Positions 25,898 through 36,511 of a stretch of 64,000 nt of DNA are shown piece after piece. Position 1 is the stretch's first letter; each line of letters begins with the position of its first letter. A program made the translations under genes and the position numbers. This stretch comes from Desulfofustis limnaeus (GTDB taxonomy: Bacteria; Desulfobacterota; Desulfobulbia; Desulfobulbales; Desulfocapsaceae), in assembly GCF_023169885.1 (NCBI RefSeq), contig NZ_AP025516.1:3575501-3639500 (forward strand). The letters run 5' to 3'. The notes beneath the pieces are model-generated. The model saw only the letters and a program-made list of their open reading frames with translations, was not told where the DNA came from and did no database searches.

Positions 25898-27796
25898 TCA
25901 CGTCCCGGAGCGGGTTTCCGTATCCGGGAGATACAGTGAAAAAACCGTGCCTTGTCCGCACGTGCTGGCCACCCGGATATCACCGCCGTGGTTGCGGACC
26001 GTGTTCAACACTAACGGCAGCCCCAGTCCGGTCCCGGTCGGCTTGGTGGTGAAAAACGGTTCGAAGATCCTGGACAGCTGATCGTCACTGATGCCCTGCC
26101 CGGTATCACCGATGTCGATCCTGACGCAGGCAACATCCCGGCCATCGACAACAAACCGATCCGCCGCTGCCGAGACGGATAAGGTTCCATGCGCCGGCAT
26201 GGCATCCAGGGCGTTGACCAGCAGGTTGATCAGTGCCTCGGCCAGCAAGCGTCGATCGCCCACGATCAGCGGCAGCCGTTCTTCAAGAGAACGGTGCAAG
26301 ACGCACTCCTGGCGATTGATCTGGGGCCGGACCATGGCCAAAAGATCGGCCAGCAAAGCGTTCACATCAATATCGGAAAACACCAGATCCTGCGGTTTGG
26401 AAAAATCGAGAAAGCGGTTGATCGTCGCCTCGATCCGACCGATCTGGTTCATGGCAATGGTGAAATCTTCCTCGAATTCAGCAGAAATGGCAAGATCCGA
26501 CTGAACCGATTCGAGAAAGAGCTTAATGGAGGTCAACGGGGTGCGGATCTCGTGGGCGATGGCCGCTCCCATTCGGCCCATGGCCGCATACTTCTCCGAT
26601 CGCTGCGCCAGCAGACGAGTCTCACGCAGCATCAAATCGGTCTCTTTCAACTCGGCTTCCCGCTTCCCGACTTGTTCTTCGAGCACCTGATGGCGCTCCT
26701 TCAGCCTGGTTGCCATATCGGTCACCGCTTGGTAGAGCGTTCCGATCTCATCGCTGCGACCGCTGGCCACAACCGGTTCGTCGAACCGGGAGTCGACAAT
26801 CCGTTCCGCGTAGCGGCTCAGTTTTCTGATCGGGGCAACGATATGGGAGCTGATCACCACGGTAAGCGCCAGCGCGCTGAGGATGCAGACCAACACGGCC
26901 AGGAAGAGCAGCCCCTTGAGTTTGTCGACCGCGGCAAACGCCTCGGCCCGATCCAGCTCCACCACGATATACCAATCCGTATCACCCACCTTGAGCGCCG
27001 TTCCCAGGACTTCCACGCCGCGATAATCGAGATAGGCGCCGGTCCGGTCGGCCTGGGCGAAGATGTTTTGGAAGCTTGCCGATTGGGAGATATTTTCCGC
27101 AAGAATCCGGTGCGGCTCGCGATGGGCCAGAAACCGACCTTCCCCATCTACCAGATAACATTCCCCGGTATTGCCAAGGGAGACCGAAAGAATGGAGTGG
27201 ATGATCTTCTCGGTGCCCACCCGCCCATACACCATCCCGGCCACCGTACTGTCGGGACCCGGTACGGGAACTCCAATGAGAAACGATGATTCCCCTGCAT
27301 CAGGCACATGGGTGATGTCTGACATGAACAATCCCTCTCGTGACCCATGGGGGATGCCAAACGCCGGTGACGGTGCCGCGGTCAGGGCGGGACTGGCGGC
27401 AACGATCGCCCCGTCCGCAGAGACCACAACCAATTCCTGGTAGACGGTAAATTTGTTTCTGATCAGATCCAGATAGGGTTCGATCTCAGCAGGCATCAGG
27501 GAGCGGACCAGGGAGGTTTCCGCCACCATTGACATGTCGGTGCGCCGCTCCTCGAGCCAACCGGAAAGAAGCGACGCCTTGTCTTTCGCCACCTGATCGA
27601 GTTGGCGCTCCACCAACTGCACCAGGATCTGCTCGGAATAGAGGTGGGCCAGATAGCCGAAAATCAGCAGCGGTACCAGGGTAAGCGCCAGAAACAGCAG
27701 GGACAACTTCGGTCGTAGCGAACTGTTCCACACTTTTTTCCGGCGTTCGTTCATCAGGCCCCGATCGATCAGCTCACGAAACTGTTCCCCACGCAT
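25898..27796 (-). CDS. Membrane sensor histidine kinase (dCache-HAMP-HisKA-HATPase)
   Basis: A 632-residue sensor. TM1 is at about 30-52 and TM2 at about 290-312. They bracket a periplasmic sensing domain of about 235 residues with dCache_1 character (ELVVVSADGAIVAASP; GNTGECYLVDGEGRFLAHR). HAMP follows (IVAPIRKLSRYAERIVD), then HisKA with phospho-acceptor His in AAIAHEIRTPLTSIKLFLE. The HATPase has LLVNALDAMP, DTGQGI and GTGLGLPLV. It phosphorylates the NtrC-type regulator encoded immediately downstream. Small-molecule ligand (amino acid or carboxylate are common for dCache) unknown. An alternative ATG lies 14 codons in. Confidence 0.92.
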   Translation of the reverse strand: MRGEQFRELIDRGLMNERRKKVWNSSLRPKLSLLFLALTLVPLLIFGYLAHLYSEQILVQLVERQLDQVAKDKASLLSGWLEERRTDMSMVAETSLVRSLMPAEIEPYLDLIRNKFTVYQELVVVSADGAIVAASPALTAAPSPAFGIPHGSREGLFMSDITHVPDAGESSFLIGVPVPGPDSTVAGMVYGRVGTEKIIHSILSVSLGNTGECYLVDGEGRFLAHREPHRILAENISQSASFQNIFAQADRTGAYLDYRGVEVLGTALKVGDTDWYIVVELDRAEAFAAVDKLKGLLFLAVLVCILSALALTVVISSHIVAPIRKLSRYAERIVDSRFDEPVVASGRSDEIGTLYQAVTDMATRLKERHQVLEEQVGKREAELKETDLMLRETRLLAQRSEKYAAMGRMGAAIAHEIRTPLTSIKLFLESVQSDLAISAEFEEDFTIAMNQIGRIEATINRFLDFSKPQDLVFSDIDVNALLADLLAMVRPQINRQECVLHRSLEERLPLIVGDRRLLAEALINLLVNALDAMPAHGTLSVSAAADRFVVDGRDVACVRIDIGDTGQGISDDQLSRIFEPFFTTKPTGTGLGLPLVLNTVRNHGGDIRVASTCGQGTVFSLYLPDTETRSGT

Positions 27797-27888
27797 CGCC
27801 TGGCAGGGCTCAACAAGGTTCCCATAACAGCTGCAAAGTCAACGACAAAACTCTCCGCACCGGTGCCTATCGTAGTCCCCGCACATCC

Positions 27889-30582
27889 TCAATGCGAAAC
27901 GCTATCCAAGGCTTCCCGGATTTTGATGGAGAGATCCGTTACCGAAAACGGTTTTTGTATAAAATTAATTCCTTCGTCAATAATGCCATGATGGGCAATG
28001 ACATTAGAGGTGTACCCAGACATAAAAAGACATATAATGTCCGGGTAGAGTGATTGAATGTTACGAGCAAGATCACGCCCATTCATTTCCGGCATGATTA
28101 CGTCCGTCACGAGGAGATGGATCTCACCGGAATTTTCTCGAGCCAGTGCGATAGCTTCACCTGGGGAACTGGCTGCCAAAACGATATATCCGAGACTTTC
28201 GAGCACTCTTCTCGAAAATTTTAGGATCATCGGTTCATCTTCCACAAGAAGAACGGTTTCACCCCCCAGCAATTTTTGACTCTTTATGACGCTCTCTTCG
28301 ACTCCAGTTGACTTGTCCTGATGTGCCGGTAGATAGATGTTGCACGTGGTGCCAGCACCGAGTTCGCTATAAATTTTAATATAGCCGTTATTCTGCTGAA
28401 CAATGCCGTAAACGGTTGCCAAGCCTAAGCCGGTACCTTTTCCGGGATCTTTTGTGGTAAAAAATGGCTCGAACACTTGGGAGAGTGTTTTTTCAGACAT
28501 GCCACAACCATTATCACTCACTGTCAACAATACATAGTCTCCCGGCACAGCACCAGAGTGCTCAACGCAATAGGGGTGGTCAAGCGTCGTCTTCTTTGTG
28601 TGAATTTTTATCCATCCAACGTTATCTATTGCATCCCTGGCGTTCACGCATAAATTAATCAAGATCTGATCAATCTGAGACGGGTCCATTCTCACGTGAG
28701 GTATATCTTCATCCAATATGAAGCTGATTTCTATGTTTTCACCAATCAACCGCGGAACCATACTGAGTGATTGCTGTATGGTTTGATTAACATCGAGTAT
28801 GCGAGGAGCAATGGTCTGTTTCCTGGCAAAGGCTAAGAGCTGTCGGGTAATTTCTTTTGAACGGTCTCCAGCATTGAGGATTTCGGTCAAATAGTCATAT
28901 ATTTCATCTTCCGGATTGACTTTTTGCAACAGCAATTCCACGTTACCGAGTATGACACTCAACATATTGTTAAAATCATGCGCGACTCCTCCTGCTAAAC
29001 GGCCAATCGATTCCATTTTTTGTGATTGTTGAAACTTCTCTTCAAGCAGAAGCCGTTCGGTCACGTCCAAGTTGACAACTATTGCGCCATCCACATTCCC
29101 AGATTCGTCCAGGATAGGCGCAGTATAGTTCAGAATTTTCTTTCTTTGCCCGGTAAAAGTCTCTATTTCCAATAATTCATCAATAACAATGACTCCCTCA
29201 CGAATGGTTTTAGTCAAGGCCCAGTCATCCGGACCTACCGGTTCATATGATGGGATTCGCCACGCCTTGAATAGTCCGTACTCCTCCATCGGTACCTGAG
29301 GCTCTCCTCCCCAGATCTTGATTCCCTTAGGATTGCCCCGGAGGATTTTGCCATCCTTATCAACAAACCACAAACCTATCGGTAAAATTTCAAATATTTG
29401 CTGCAACAGGTTGCCACGTCGACGCGACTCTTCTTCAGCCTTCTTTCGATCAGTGATGTCAACGGTATAGCCGGCTAAAAAATTTGTCCCTCCGATTTCG
29501 AGAGGAAACTTATAGGTTGTGTAGTAACGACCATTGAATTCCTCGTCCAGACAAAGGTTTTTCCCATTTGTGATAACCGACCAGTCATCTGCGGTCATTT
29601 TATCCGCAAACTCAGCGGGAAAAAGTTCCTGCATTGTCTTTCCGATCATTTCTTCTGCTGAAATTCCGATCATGTCTCGGTAATTTTCGCTGGCCACCAG
29701 AGTTCTGCTTGCGGATGAATCAACTTCCTTAATAAAGGCATAGATTGGAGAATGTTTAATAAACAAAGACAACAATTGATTGGTCGATTTAAGTTCATTT
29801 TTGGTCTTGCTGTGCGCAGTGATGTTCTGTCCAATCCCACAAATTACCGATTTGCCACGCAGCTCAATCGGAAACAAACTCAAGAGAATAATCTTCGAGT
29901 TTCCATTAATAAAATACTGTGTTTCAGTAGTCGTTGGTTTGACTGTATTGATTTCTAAATTTGGAATTTCATCTAACGATTTTCTCCTTGAAAATGAGCA
30001 CAAATTCTTCTTGATAAGCTCATCTGAAGTGCACTCAAAAAAATCCAGTGTCGATCGATTTGCATTAAGAAATCTCCCATTTTCGTCTGTTATGAAAATA
30101 GGATTGCTTGATTCTTCAAAAATGAATCGGTAGATCTTTTCTCTTTCTTTCACTTCATTTTCGGTTTTGCGAATTTGCGTTACATCTTGCAGAAGACAAT
30201 GGGTACGTAACAAATTCCCTTGTGAGTCATGGACAGTATTTCCTTGTCCTCTAACGATCAGCTCTTTCCCATTTTTACTGATCACTGGGAATTCTTCACC
30301 TAATATCTCGATTAGGGATTTTCGCTCCGAGAATGTAGCTCGAAAACGCTCTTCCAAAATGGGCGATAAAAGCTCCCCAAAGTTTTTCCCCAAAGCCTCC
30401 TCTCTCGAATAGCCAAATAGGTCTGTCCAAGCACGATTTATTTCAATCAGGCAACCATTCTTATCAAGCGACTGATAACTCAATGGAAGACATTGGTATA
30501 GTTCTCTAAGGATTTGGTTTTCTACAAGAATATCTTCGTTACTTTTGCCCAAGAGAGTCCAGCTTTCCATTTGACCGCCCAT
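27889..30582 (-). CDS. Soluble multi-PAS hybrid histidine kinase with receiver domain
   Basis: An 897-residue cytosolic kinase without TM helices. About four PAS domains precede the kinase: about 25-140 (DKNGCLIEINRAWTDLFGYS), 150-260 (DENGRFLNANRSTLDFFECT), 268-385 and 395-520. HisKA has VAHDFNNMLSVILGNVELLL and HATPase has NLCVNARDAID, DNGCGM and GTGLGLATV. A C-terminal receiver (about 780-895) holds VLLVEDEPMI and the phospho-Asp in LLVTDVIMPEMNG. The partner is unknown and no output gene adjoins. Its base composition is distinctly AT-richer than both neighbours, suggesting horizontal gain. A second ATG four codons in (MESWTLL) could be the real start. Confidence 0.9.
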   Translation of the reverse strand: MGGQMESWTLLGKSNEDILVENQILRELYQCLPLSYQSLDKNGCLIEINRAWTDLFGYSREEALGKNFGELLSPILEERFRATFSERKSLIEILGEEFPVISKNGKELIVRGQGNTVHDSQGNLLRTHCLLQDVTQIRKTENEVKEREKIYRFIFEESSNPIFITDENGRFLNANRSTLDFFECTSDELIKKNLCSFSRRKSLDEIPNLEINTVKPTTTETQYFINGNSKIILLSLFPIELRGKSVICGIGQNITAHSKTKNELKSTNQLLSLFIKHSPIYAFIKEVDSSASRTLVASENYRDMIGISAEEMIGKTMQELFPAEFADKMTADDWSVITNGKNLCLDEEFNGRYYTTYKFPLEIGGTNFLAGYTVDITDRKKAEEESRRRGNLLQQIFEILPIGLWFVDKDGKILRGNPKGIKIWGGEPQVPMEEYGLFKAWRIPSYEPVGPDDWALTKTIREGVIVIDELLEIETFTGQRKKILNYTAPILDESGNVDGAIVVNLDVTERLLLEEKFQQSQKMESIGRLAGGVAHDFNNMLSVILGNVELLLQKVNPEDEIYDYLTEILNAGDRSKEITRQLLAFARKQTIAPRILDVNQTIQQSLSMVPRLIGENIEISFILDEDIPHVRMDPSQIDQILINLCVNARDAIDNVGWIKIHTKKTTLDHPYCVEHSGAVPGDYVLLTVSDNGCGMSEKTLSQVFEPFFTTKDPGKGTGLGLATVYGIVQQNNGYIKIYSELGAGTTCNIYLPAHQDKSTGVEESVIKSQKLLGGETVLLVEDEPMILKFSRRVLESLGYIVLAASSPGEAIALARENSGEIHLLVTDVIMPEMNGRDLARNIQSLYPDIICLFMSGYTSNVIAHHGIIDEGINFIQKPFSVTDLSIKIREALDSVSH

Positions 30583-30618
30583 TTGTACTGATATATTTGT
30601 AAAAAAAGGAGTTACGAC

Positions 30619-30636
30619 AAGTGAGTGTACTCACTT
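30619..30636. promoter_or_regulatory. Perfect palindrome upstream of hybrid kinase
   Basis: AAGTGAGT-GT-ACTCACTT: two perfect 8-bp arms around a 2-bp centre, 37 bp before the kinase start on its strand. It has the shape of a homodimeric repressor site; the regulator is unknown. Confidence 0.5.
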
Positions 30637-30747
30637 AATATGGAAGAAAGAGAAGTTCTCAATATTCAGACTGATGGATATTTACCGAGTGAATTTTTGT
30701 CTCATTTTTCGGAGCATCTTTCAAGATAAAAAATGGGTTCATCCGGT

Positions 30748-30819
30748 CTGAGCATGCTTTTTAGCAGTGCGGGCAAAGGACCCGGCGAAGGACACTCTTA
30801 TCCTCCCGCATAGGCTCAG
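30748..30819 (-). other. Nested inverted repeats 3-prime of the ACP operon
   Basis: Outer arms CTGAGC (30748-30753) and GCTCAG (30814-30819) enclose inner arms TGCGGG (30768-30773) and CCCGCA (30805-30810), with a further AGGA/TCCT pair possible inside. As minus-strand RNA it would lie 135 nt after the ACP stop and be followed by a T-rich run (about 30730-30736). It could be an operon 3-prime structure or a small structured RNA. Confidence 0.35.
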
Positions 30820-30954
30820 CCTCGGGCAACCTGATTGATACGCTCAGTCCCGGCTGTCGTGCCCATGCGACACACAAGGTTGGGCGGTTGGGCGGTACCC
30901 GAAGCAAAGGTTTTTCATGATACCTCTACATTTGGCGATAGCGGTCCTAACACC

Positions 30955-31200
30955 TTATTCCAGACGTGCGGAGAGGTAGCGAAGCATCTCCGCCATAGTT
31001 GTCAACTTTCCGTAATCCGCCTCGGGAACGTCGACACCCACCTCTTGATGAAGATGGATGAAGAAATTCAGGGCATCAAACGAATCGATGTCGAGGGCGC
31101 GTTGGATGTTTTCGTCAGGCCTCAGCCTCTCTGGCTCCGCTTCGGGGGCAATCCGCTTGAGGATCGTGAAGAGGACCTGTTTCAGCTCGTCTTCTTTCAT
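30955..31200 (-). CDS. Acyl carrier protein
   Basis: An 81-residue ACP. The phosphopantetheine attachment serine is S40 in [12 protein letters not shown] (canonical D-S-[LF]). The four-helix acidic fold and length are normal. The start overlaps the E2 stop by 4 bp, so it is the coupled last gene of the acyl-CoA synthetase/2-oxo acid dehydrogenase operon. An ACP in this position is unusual. It may accept the acyl group made by the complex or belong to lipoyl (octanoyl) supply. Not the housekeeping acpP context, since no fab genes are near. Confidence 0.88.
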   Translation of the reverse strand: MKEDELKQVLFTILKRIAPEAEPERLRPDENIQRALDIDSFDALNFFIHLHQEVGVDVPEADYGKLTTMAEMLRYLSARLE

Positions 31201-32405
31201 AACGACTCCGGTTGCTGCAGGTACCGGTTCAGGGCATCGAGAAACTGCGCCCCGCGATGACCGTCCGTGGCCCGGTGGTCTGCGGCCAGCGTTGCCGTCA
31301 GGACCGGACGGACGGCGAGCATGCCGTGTTCCGCCCAGGGCTGTTCGGTGGTCTTGCCGAAGCCGACCAGGGCTACCTGGGGCGGATAGATAACGCCGTA
31401 CACCGCTTCCACGCCGAGATCGCCAAGACTGGTCACGGTAACGGTGGCACCGGTGATTTCAGAACTGCGCAAGGTACCGGCCCGGGTACGGGTGATCAGG
31501 TCACGCAGTGATTCCATCAGTTCGTCGATACTCTTCAGGTCGGCGTTCAGCAGAGCCGGAGTGATCAGGCCGCCCCGGCGCAGCGCGATGGCAAACCCGA
31601 TATTGATGGCCTCCTGCGGCTGGTGTCGGTCCTCCAGCCAGTAGCCGTTCAACTCGGGCACATCGGCCAGGGCCCGAGCCACCGCCTTGATCAACGCCAC
31701 AACCGGCAGAATCCGTTCCCGAACCTGACGTTTCAGGTTCTGTTCCGCGAGCCAGCACTGGGTCCTGCTCATATCGATGCGGGTCTGCAGGTAATAATGG
31801 GGAATCTCCCGGTTGGAACGGGCCATGGCAGCCGCGATGGCCCGCCGCATGCCGGTCTGGAAATCCTTTGCCGGCGATGGTTCCACCGCTTCGACAGCAG
31901 GTCGGACCGCAGCGCGGGCCGCCGGACCGGCCCGCTCGACATCGGCGGCGGTGATCGCCCCACCCGGCCCCGTCCCGTCCAGGCCGACCAACGCGACGCT
32001 CCGCTCAGCAGCCAGGCGCCGCGCATACGGTGAGGCCTTGACCCGGCCGACCACGGCCGGTGTCGGCTCCTTCCGCCTGGCTGTCGCGGGGGCAGCAACG
32101 GTGACCTCCTCTGGGCGGTACTGCTCGGCAACATCAGGTTTCTGGCCGACGGGCGGCGCCTTGGGCTCCGCCTCACTGCGGATGATCGCCAATACCGTGC
32201 CCACTGGGACCGTCTGCCCCGGCTCGATCAGGAGGCGCTCGACAATCCCGTCTTCGTAAATCTCGACTTCGATGGCCGCCTTTTCGGTTTCGACCACGGC
32301 CACCACGTCCCGGCGACGGACCCGGTCACCCGGCTTCACCAGCCATTGAACCAGGGTCCCTTCCTCCATGTCCGAGCCCAGGCTGGGCATGCGAAATTCA
32401 GCCAT
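31197..32405 (-). CDS. 2-oxo acid dehydrogenase E2 (dihydrolipoyl acyltransferase)
   Basis: A 402-residue E2 core. The single lipoyl domain (1-80) has the lipoylation site K42 in [11 protein letters not shown]. The peripheral subunit-binding domain is at about 130-170 ([21 protein letters not shown]). The catalytic domain ends with the active-site [15 protein letters not shown] (H377, D381). It transfers the acyl group from lipoamide to CoA. I place the start at 32405, where it overlaps the E1-beta stop by 8 bp and begins the lipoyl fold. Acyl specificity (acetyl likely) is inferred from the E1 partner. Confidence 0.9.
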   Translation of the reverse strand: MAEFRMPSLGSDMEEGTLVQWLVKPGDRVRRRDVVAVVETEKAAIEVEIYEDGIVERLLIEPGQTVPVGTVLAIIRSEAEPKAPPVGQKPDVAEQYRPEEVTVAAPATARRKEPTPAVVGRVKASPYARRLAAERSVALVGLDGTGPGGAITAADVERAGPAARAAVRPAVEAVEPSPAKDFQTGMRRAIAAAMARSNREIPHYYLQTRIDMSRTQCWLAEQNLKRQVRERILPVVALIKAVARALADVPELNGYWLEDRHQPQEAINIGFAIALRRGGLITPALLNADLKSIDELMESLRDLITRTRAGTLRSSEITGATVTVTSLGDLGVEAVYGVIYPPQVALVGFGKTTEQPWAEHGMLAVRPVLTATLAADHRATDGHRGAQFLDALNRYLQQPESL

Positions 32406-33402
32406 GGCCGGCCACCATCCGTCGTGCCTGCGCAACAATCGTGCTCACCTGCGGCAAGGCCGCATCCTCCAGGTGTTTGGCGTATGGAATCGGGACTTCG
32501 GCGCTGCACAGCCGCTGCACCGGTGCGTCCAACTCGTAGAAGGCCTCCTCCATGATCCGGGCGCTCACCTCGGCGGCGAGACTGCCGGAACGCCACCCCT
32601 CGTCGACGACCAGAGCCCGGTGCGTCCGGGCCACCGATTCCAGAAAGGTCGGGGCATCGAGGGGACGCAACGAGCGCAGGTCGATTACTTCTGCCTCGAC
32701 CTCCTCCTTCGCCAGAATCTCCGCGGCCTCCAACGACTTGAACAGGCTCGCGGAATAAGTGATGATGGTGATATCGCGTCCCGGCCGCCGTATCCGGGCC
32801 CGATCGATGTCCACTGGACCGGCATCGACGGGGATCTCTCCTTCACGGTTGTACAACCCGTTGTTTTCAAAGATGAGCACCGGGTCCGGATCTTCCAGCG
32901 CTGTCCAGAGCATGCCGCGGGCGTCCTCCACGGTGGCCGGGCTGAGCACCCTGATGCCCGGCACATGCGCATACCAGCCTTCCAGCGAATGGGAATGTTG
33001 GGCCGCCAGCTGGCGGCCGGCCCCCGTTGCCGAACGGATGACCAGGGGGACATTGAACAGGCCACCGGACATATGCAGGTAGGTGGCGGCGTTGTTGACG
33101 ATCTGATCGGCGGCCAGCAGACTGAAGTTGACCGTCATGATCTCGACGATGGGTCGCATGCCGCCTAAAGCAGCACCGATGCCGGCGCCGACAAACCCTG
33201 ATTCGGACAGCGGCGTATCGCGGATCCGCTCCGGCCCGAACTCGTCCAACAGCCCCTTGCTCACGGCAAAACAGCCACCGTAGCGCCCCACATCCTCGCC
33301 CATGAGGAAGACCTGATGATCCTTCTGCAACGCTTCGCAGATCGCCTCACGCACCGCCTCACGATAGGTGATGGTGCGCATCTTCACGATGCCGTCGGTC
33401 AT
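32398..33402 (-). CDS. pdhB: 2-oxo acid dehydrogenase E1 component, beta subunit
   Basis: A 334-residue transketolase-like subunit with the PdhB hallmark regions: [15 protein letters not shown] at the N-terminus, [41 protein letters not shown], and the C-terminal [23 protein letters not shown]. With E1-alpha it forms the thiamine diphosphate site decarboxylating pyruvate (or acetoin) and acylating lipoamide on E2. Start at 33402 overlaps the E1-alpha stop (ATGA) and follows CGGAGGACG. Specificity between pyruvate and acetoin dehydrogenase cannot be settled from sequence alone. Confidence 0.9.
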   Translation of the reverse strand: MTDGIVKMRTITYREAVREAICEALQKDHQVFLMGEDVGRYGGCFAVSKGLLDEFGPERIRDTPLSESGFVGAGIGAALGGMRPIVEIMTVNFSLLAADQIVNNAATYLHMSGGLFNVPLVIRSATGAGRQLAAQHSHSLEGWYAHVPGIRVLSPATVEDARGMLWTALEDPDPVLIFENNGLYNREGEIPVDAGPVDIDRARIRRPGRDITIITYSASLFKSLEAAEILAKEEVEAEVIDLRSLRPLDAPTFLESVARTHRALVVDEGWRSGSLAAEVSARIMEEAFYELDAPVQRLCSAEVPIPYAKHLEDAALPQVSTIVAQARRMVAGHG

Positions 33403-34406
33403 GGCGTCCTCCGTTCCGAATAGACGAAGCGGGCCAGATCTTCCACCGGCTCCCACGAGCCGGCCTCGGCAAAGGCTACCGCCTCCTGAATCTCCTGCTC
33501 CACGTCCTGTTCCACGGCGGCGATATCCGCTTCGGTCACCACGCCGTTCTCTTTGATCTGCCGGGTGAAGGTCTTGATCGGGCAGCGCTCCTTCCAGCTC
33601 TCCACCTCATCCTTGGTCCGGTAGAGTTCGGCATCGTACATGGAATGAGCCCGGAAACGATAGGTGCGGCATTCAAGAAAATAGGGCCCTGCGCCGGCGC
33701 GCACCGCTTTGGCCGCCTTCCTGGCCGCCGATACGACGGCGAGCACATCCATGCCGTCCACGGCCACGGCCGGAATGTTGTAGCTCTGTGCCTTTTTCGT
33801 CAGGTCTTGGAGCGCTTGGGTATAGCGAAGGGCGGTACCCATGGCGTAGAGATTGTTCTCACAGACAAACAGCACCGGCAGTTGCCAGAGGGCGGCCAGG
33901 TTGAGACTCTCGTGGAATTCGCCTTCAGCGACGGCTCCGTCGCCGAAAAAGCAGCAGGTGACACGCGACCGCTGCTGCATCTTATCCGCCAGGGCCAGCC
34001 CCACAGCCACCGGCAGGCCGCCGCCGACGATGGCATTGCCTCCGTAAAACCTGGTCTCGTCGTCAAAGAGGTGCATGGAACCTCCCCGACCGCGGCTGCA
34101 CCCTTCCTGCTTGCCGTACATCTCGGCCAGGATGGCGCCCATGGCAACGCCCCGGATCAACGCATGACCGTGCTCGCGATAGGTGGCAACCACCGCGTCG
34201 TCAGGAGTCAGCGCCTCCATCACCCCGACCGCCACCGCCTCCTCGCCGTCGTAAAGATGGAGAAAGCCCCGTATCTTGGAGGCGGTGTAGAGTTCGGCAC
34301 AGGTTTCCTCCAGCCGGCGAATGCGCAGCATGGCGCGCAACAGGTGCACGGCTTGTTCGCGCTGCAACGGCACGAGCCGTTTCTTTCCGCTCTTCGTCGC
34401 TTTCAT
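33399..34406 (-). CDS. pdhA: 2-oxo acid dehydrogenase E1 component, alpha subunit
   Basis: A 335-residue thiamine diphosphate-binding subunit. The cofactor motif GDG-x(n)-NN is [20 protein letters not shown] ending in [10 protein letters not shown]. The phosphorylation-loop region [10 protein letters not shown] and the substrate-side [11 protein letters not shown] are also present. The NNLYAMGT version is typical of pyruvate/acetoin dehydrogenase E1 rather than branched-chain E1. It is translationally coupled to the upstream acyl-CoA synthetase (ATGA at 34403-34406) and to E1-beta downstream. Confidence 0.9.
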   Translation of the reverse strand: MKATKSGKKRLVPLQREQAVHLLRAMLRIRRLEETCAELYTASKIRGFLHLYDGEEAVAVGVMEALTPDDAVVATYREHGHALIRGVAMGAILAEMYGKQEGCSRGRGGSMHLFDDETRFYGGNAIVGGGLPVAVGLALADKMQQRSRVTCCFFGDGAVAEGEFHESLNLAALWQLPVLFVCENNLYAMGTALRYTQALQDLTKKAQSYNIPAVAVDGMDVLAVVSAARKAAKAVRAGAGPYFLECRTYRFRAHSMYDAELYRTKDEVESWKERCPIKTFTRQIKENGVVTEADIAAVEQDVEQEIQEAVAFAEAGSWEPVEDLARFVYSERRTP

Positions 34407-36163
34407 GAGCTGTCCTCCAGAGTTGACAGGTCACCTTCGGGCAGCCCCAGTTCACGGGCCCTGAGCAGCCGCCGCATGATTTTGCCGGCCTTGTTCTTCG
34501 GCAGGTTCTGGTGAAACTCGATCTCCTTGGGCGCCACAGCCGAGCCCAGCCGCTTACGAGCGAAGCCGATCAGTTCCAGGCGCATCTCATCGCTCGGTTG
34601 CCGCCCAGGTTTGAGTGACACGAAGGCCTTGACCAGCTCACCGATGAGCGGGTCGGGCTTGCCGATCACGCCCGCCTCGGCCACCGCCGGGTGCTCCATC
34701 AAGGTGGACTCGACCTCGAAGGGGCCAACCATGTGGCCGGATGTTTTGATGATGTCGTCGGCCCGGCCGACGAACCAGAAGTAGCCGTCACCATCGCGTC
34801 TGGCCAGATCTCCGGTCAGATACCAACCGCCGACGAAACACTTCCGGTACCGCTCTTCATCGTGCAGGTAGCCGCGGAACATGGACGGCCAGCCCGGTTT
34901 CAAGGCAAGATCCCCCTGCAGGTCCAGCTCCTCGATGACTTCGACAAATCCTTGGTCAGTACGCCGGACGATAGCAGCCTCGATGCCGGGTAAGGGGCGC
35001 CCCATCGAACCGGGCTTAATATCCATGCCCGGATAATTGGCGATCATGATGCCGCCCGTCTCCGTCTGCCACCAGTTGTCGTGGATCGGCAGTCCCAGTG
35101 CTTCCTGCCCCCAGACGACCGCTTCCGGATTGAGCGGTTCGCCGACGCTGTGAATGACGCGCAGGCGGGACAGATCGTAATCCTTGGCGGGAGCGATGCC
35201 GAGGCGCATCAGCCGACGAATGGCGGTGGGCGCCGTGTACCAGACGCTCACCTTCTGATTCTGCAGGTTCTCACACCAGCGCACCGCATCGAAATCAGCC
35301 TCGTCCACAATATTGGTAATGCCGTGCAGCAACGGGGCGATGATGCCGTACGAGGTGCCGGTTACCCAGCCGGGATCCGCCGTGCACCAGAAGACGTCGC
35401 CCGGGTGAAAGTCCAGCACGTAGGCGCCGGTGACGTAATGGACCAACAGGGCGTTGTGCACGTGGATCGCCCCCTTGGGCATGCCGGTAGTACCGCTGGT
35501 GAAGTGCAGGACGGCCACGTCTTCGGGGCTGGTGGGCGGGATGGAGAACGTGGTTGAGCTTTCGGCCATGAGCCGGGGCAAGGACAACAGGTCGTCTGCC
35601 AGATGGTCACCCACGTCGACCAGCAGCACCACCTGCAGTTTCGGCAGCAACGTCCGTAAACTGCTCACTTTCTGGCGATACTGGCGTTCGGTAGTCACCA
35701 GAAGTCGGGCATCACCCCGCAACAGCCGCTGAAAAACCGGTTCCGGGCCGAAAGCGGCAAACAGCGGGCAGAAAACGCTGGTATTTTTGAATGTCCCCAG
35801 AGCGGCGATATAGATGTCGGGAATTCGATCGGCCAGCACGGCAACCGTATCCCCTTTGCCGATCCCCAGGTTCGCCAGGAGATTGGCAAAACGGTTGCTC
35901 TGCTCCCTCAGATTATCGTAGGTAAAATCACGACTCGTCCCGTCACGACCGAGCCAGCGCAGGGCCAGAGAGCTGCCCATCGGTCCGGTGGCATGCCGAT
36001 CCACCGCCTCATGAGCGATGTTCAACCCCTTGCCGCCGGGCAGCCCGGCGCAGTGGCGACGCACATCGTCCCAGGAGAAGCTGGCAACGGTTTGCTGATA
36101 ATTCAGCAGATTCGGACGGGTTGTCCACCATTCGGCCTTCTTTCGAATCGGCGCCCAGTGCAT
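34403..36163 (-). CDS. AMP-forming acetyl/acyl-CoA synthetase
   Basis: A 586-residue ANL-superfamily ligase (acetate or short acid + ATP + CoA to acyl-CoA + AMP + PPi). Visible motifs are the P-loop [16 protein letters not shown], the substrate-pocket/adenine motif [10 protein letters not shown], the hinge region [25 protein letters not shown], and the C-terminal [13 protein letters not shown] with the catalytic, acetylatable Lys. The WWQTETGG signature is that of acetyl-CoA synthetases. The protein is about 60 aa shorter than E. coli Acs, matching the AcsA type. First gene of the E1/E2/ACP operon. Confidence 0.9.
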   Translation of the reverse strand: MHWAPIRKKAEWWTTRPNLLNYQQTVASFSWDDVRRHCAGLPGGKGLNIAHEAVDRHATGPMGSSLALRWLGRDGTSRDFTYDNLREQSNRFANLLANLGIGKGDTVAVLADRIPDIYIAALGTFKNTSVFCPLFAAFGPEPVFQRLLRGDARLLVTTERQYRQKVSSLRTLLPKLQVVLLVDVGDHLADDLLSLPRLMAESSTTFSIPPTSPEDVAVLHFTSGTTGMPKGAIHVHNALLVHYVTGAYVLDFHPGDVFWCTADPGWVTGTSYGIIAPLLHGITNIVDEADFDAVRWCENLQNQKVSVWYTAPTAIRRLMRLGIAPAKDYDLSRLRVIHSVGEPLNPEAVVWGQEALGLPIHDNWWQTETGGIMIANYPGMDIKPGSMGRPLPGIEAAIVRRTDQGFVEVIEELDLQGDLALKPGWPSMFRGYLHDEERYRKCFVGGWYLTGDLARRDGDGYFWFVGRADDIIKTSGHMVGPFEVESTLMEHPAVAEAGVIGKPDPLIGELVKAFVSLKPGRQPSDEMRLELIGFARKRLGSAVAPKEIEFHQNLPKNKAGKIMRRLLRARELGLPEGDLSTLEDSS

Positions 36164-36511
36164 GGTACACCTCCCGGCACATCCCCAGGAAAAGACCCCG
36201 TTTCACCACCGACACATAGCTCGGAATAATGAAGAACGGAAGAGTACCGCGCCGACTCCAAGTCTTTGCCGGGCGGCTGAACGCGCTGGCCCTTCACCAT
36301 TAGCCTAGCAAAGAATAGGGAAATAAGCAAATGATCGACCGGTGATACCGGCAGCGGAACAAGAAACGAGAGCGGGGTCGCCCAGCCCCCCGATCGTCGG
36401 ATTTAAAGCTGGGAAAACCTTTCCATGATCACCTGCCACCGTCCCCTGCCTGTTGCGAGCTGCGCTTGATACTTGCACCACAAGAGACACTTCAGACCAG
36501 GTTTCACCCCG
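36164..36511. other. Intergenic region between pyruvate kinase and the synthetase operon
   Basis: 348 bp without a gene. It contains a candidate sigma-70 promoter for the synthetase operon at 36302-36330. No operator or riboswitch was recognised in the rest. Confidence 0.5.
36302..36330 (-). promoter_or_regulatory. Candidate sigma-70 promoter of the synthetase/PDH operon
   Basis: On the minus strand -35 TTGCTT, 17-bp spacer, -10 TAGGCT, about 140 bp before the start codon at 36163. The consensus match is modest. Confidence 0.3.

Larger units (their letters stand above)
30583..30954. other. Intergenic region between hybrid kinase and ACP gene
   Basis: 372 bp without a convincing gene. It contains the palindrome 30619-30636 upstream of the kinase and the nested helices at 30748-30819 downstream of the ACP operon. 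The last 130 bp show nothing recognisable. Confidence 0.6.

Noticed and set aside
30835-31260. 141-codon plus-strand frame near the ACP gene
   Set aside because: Mostly antisense to ACP and E2; no promoter or motif.
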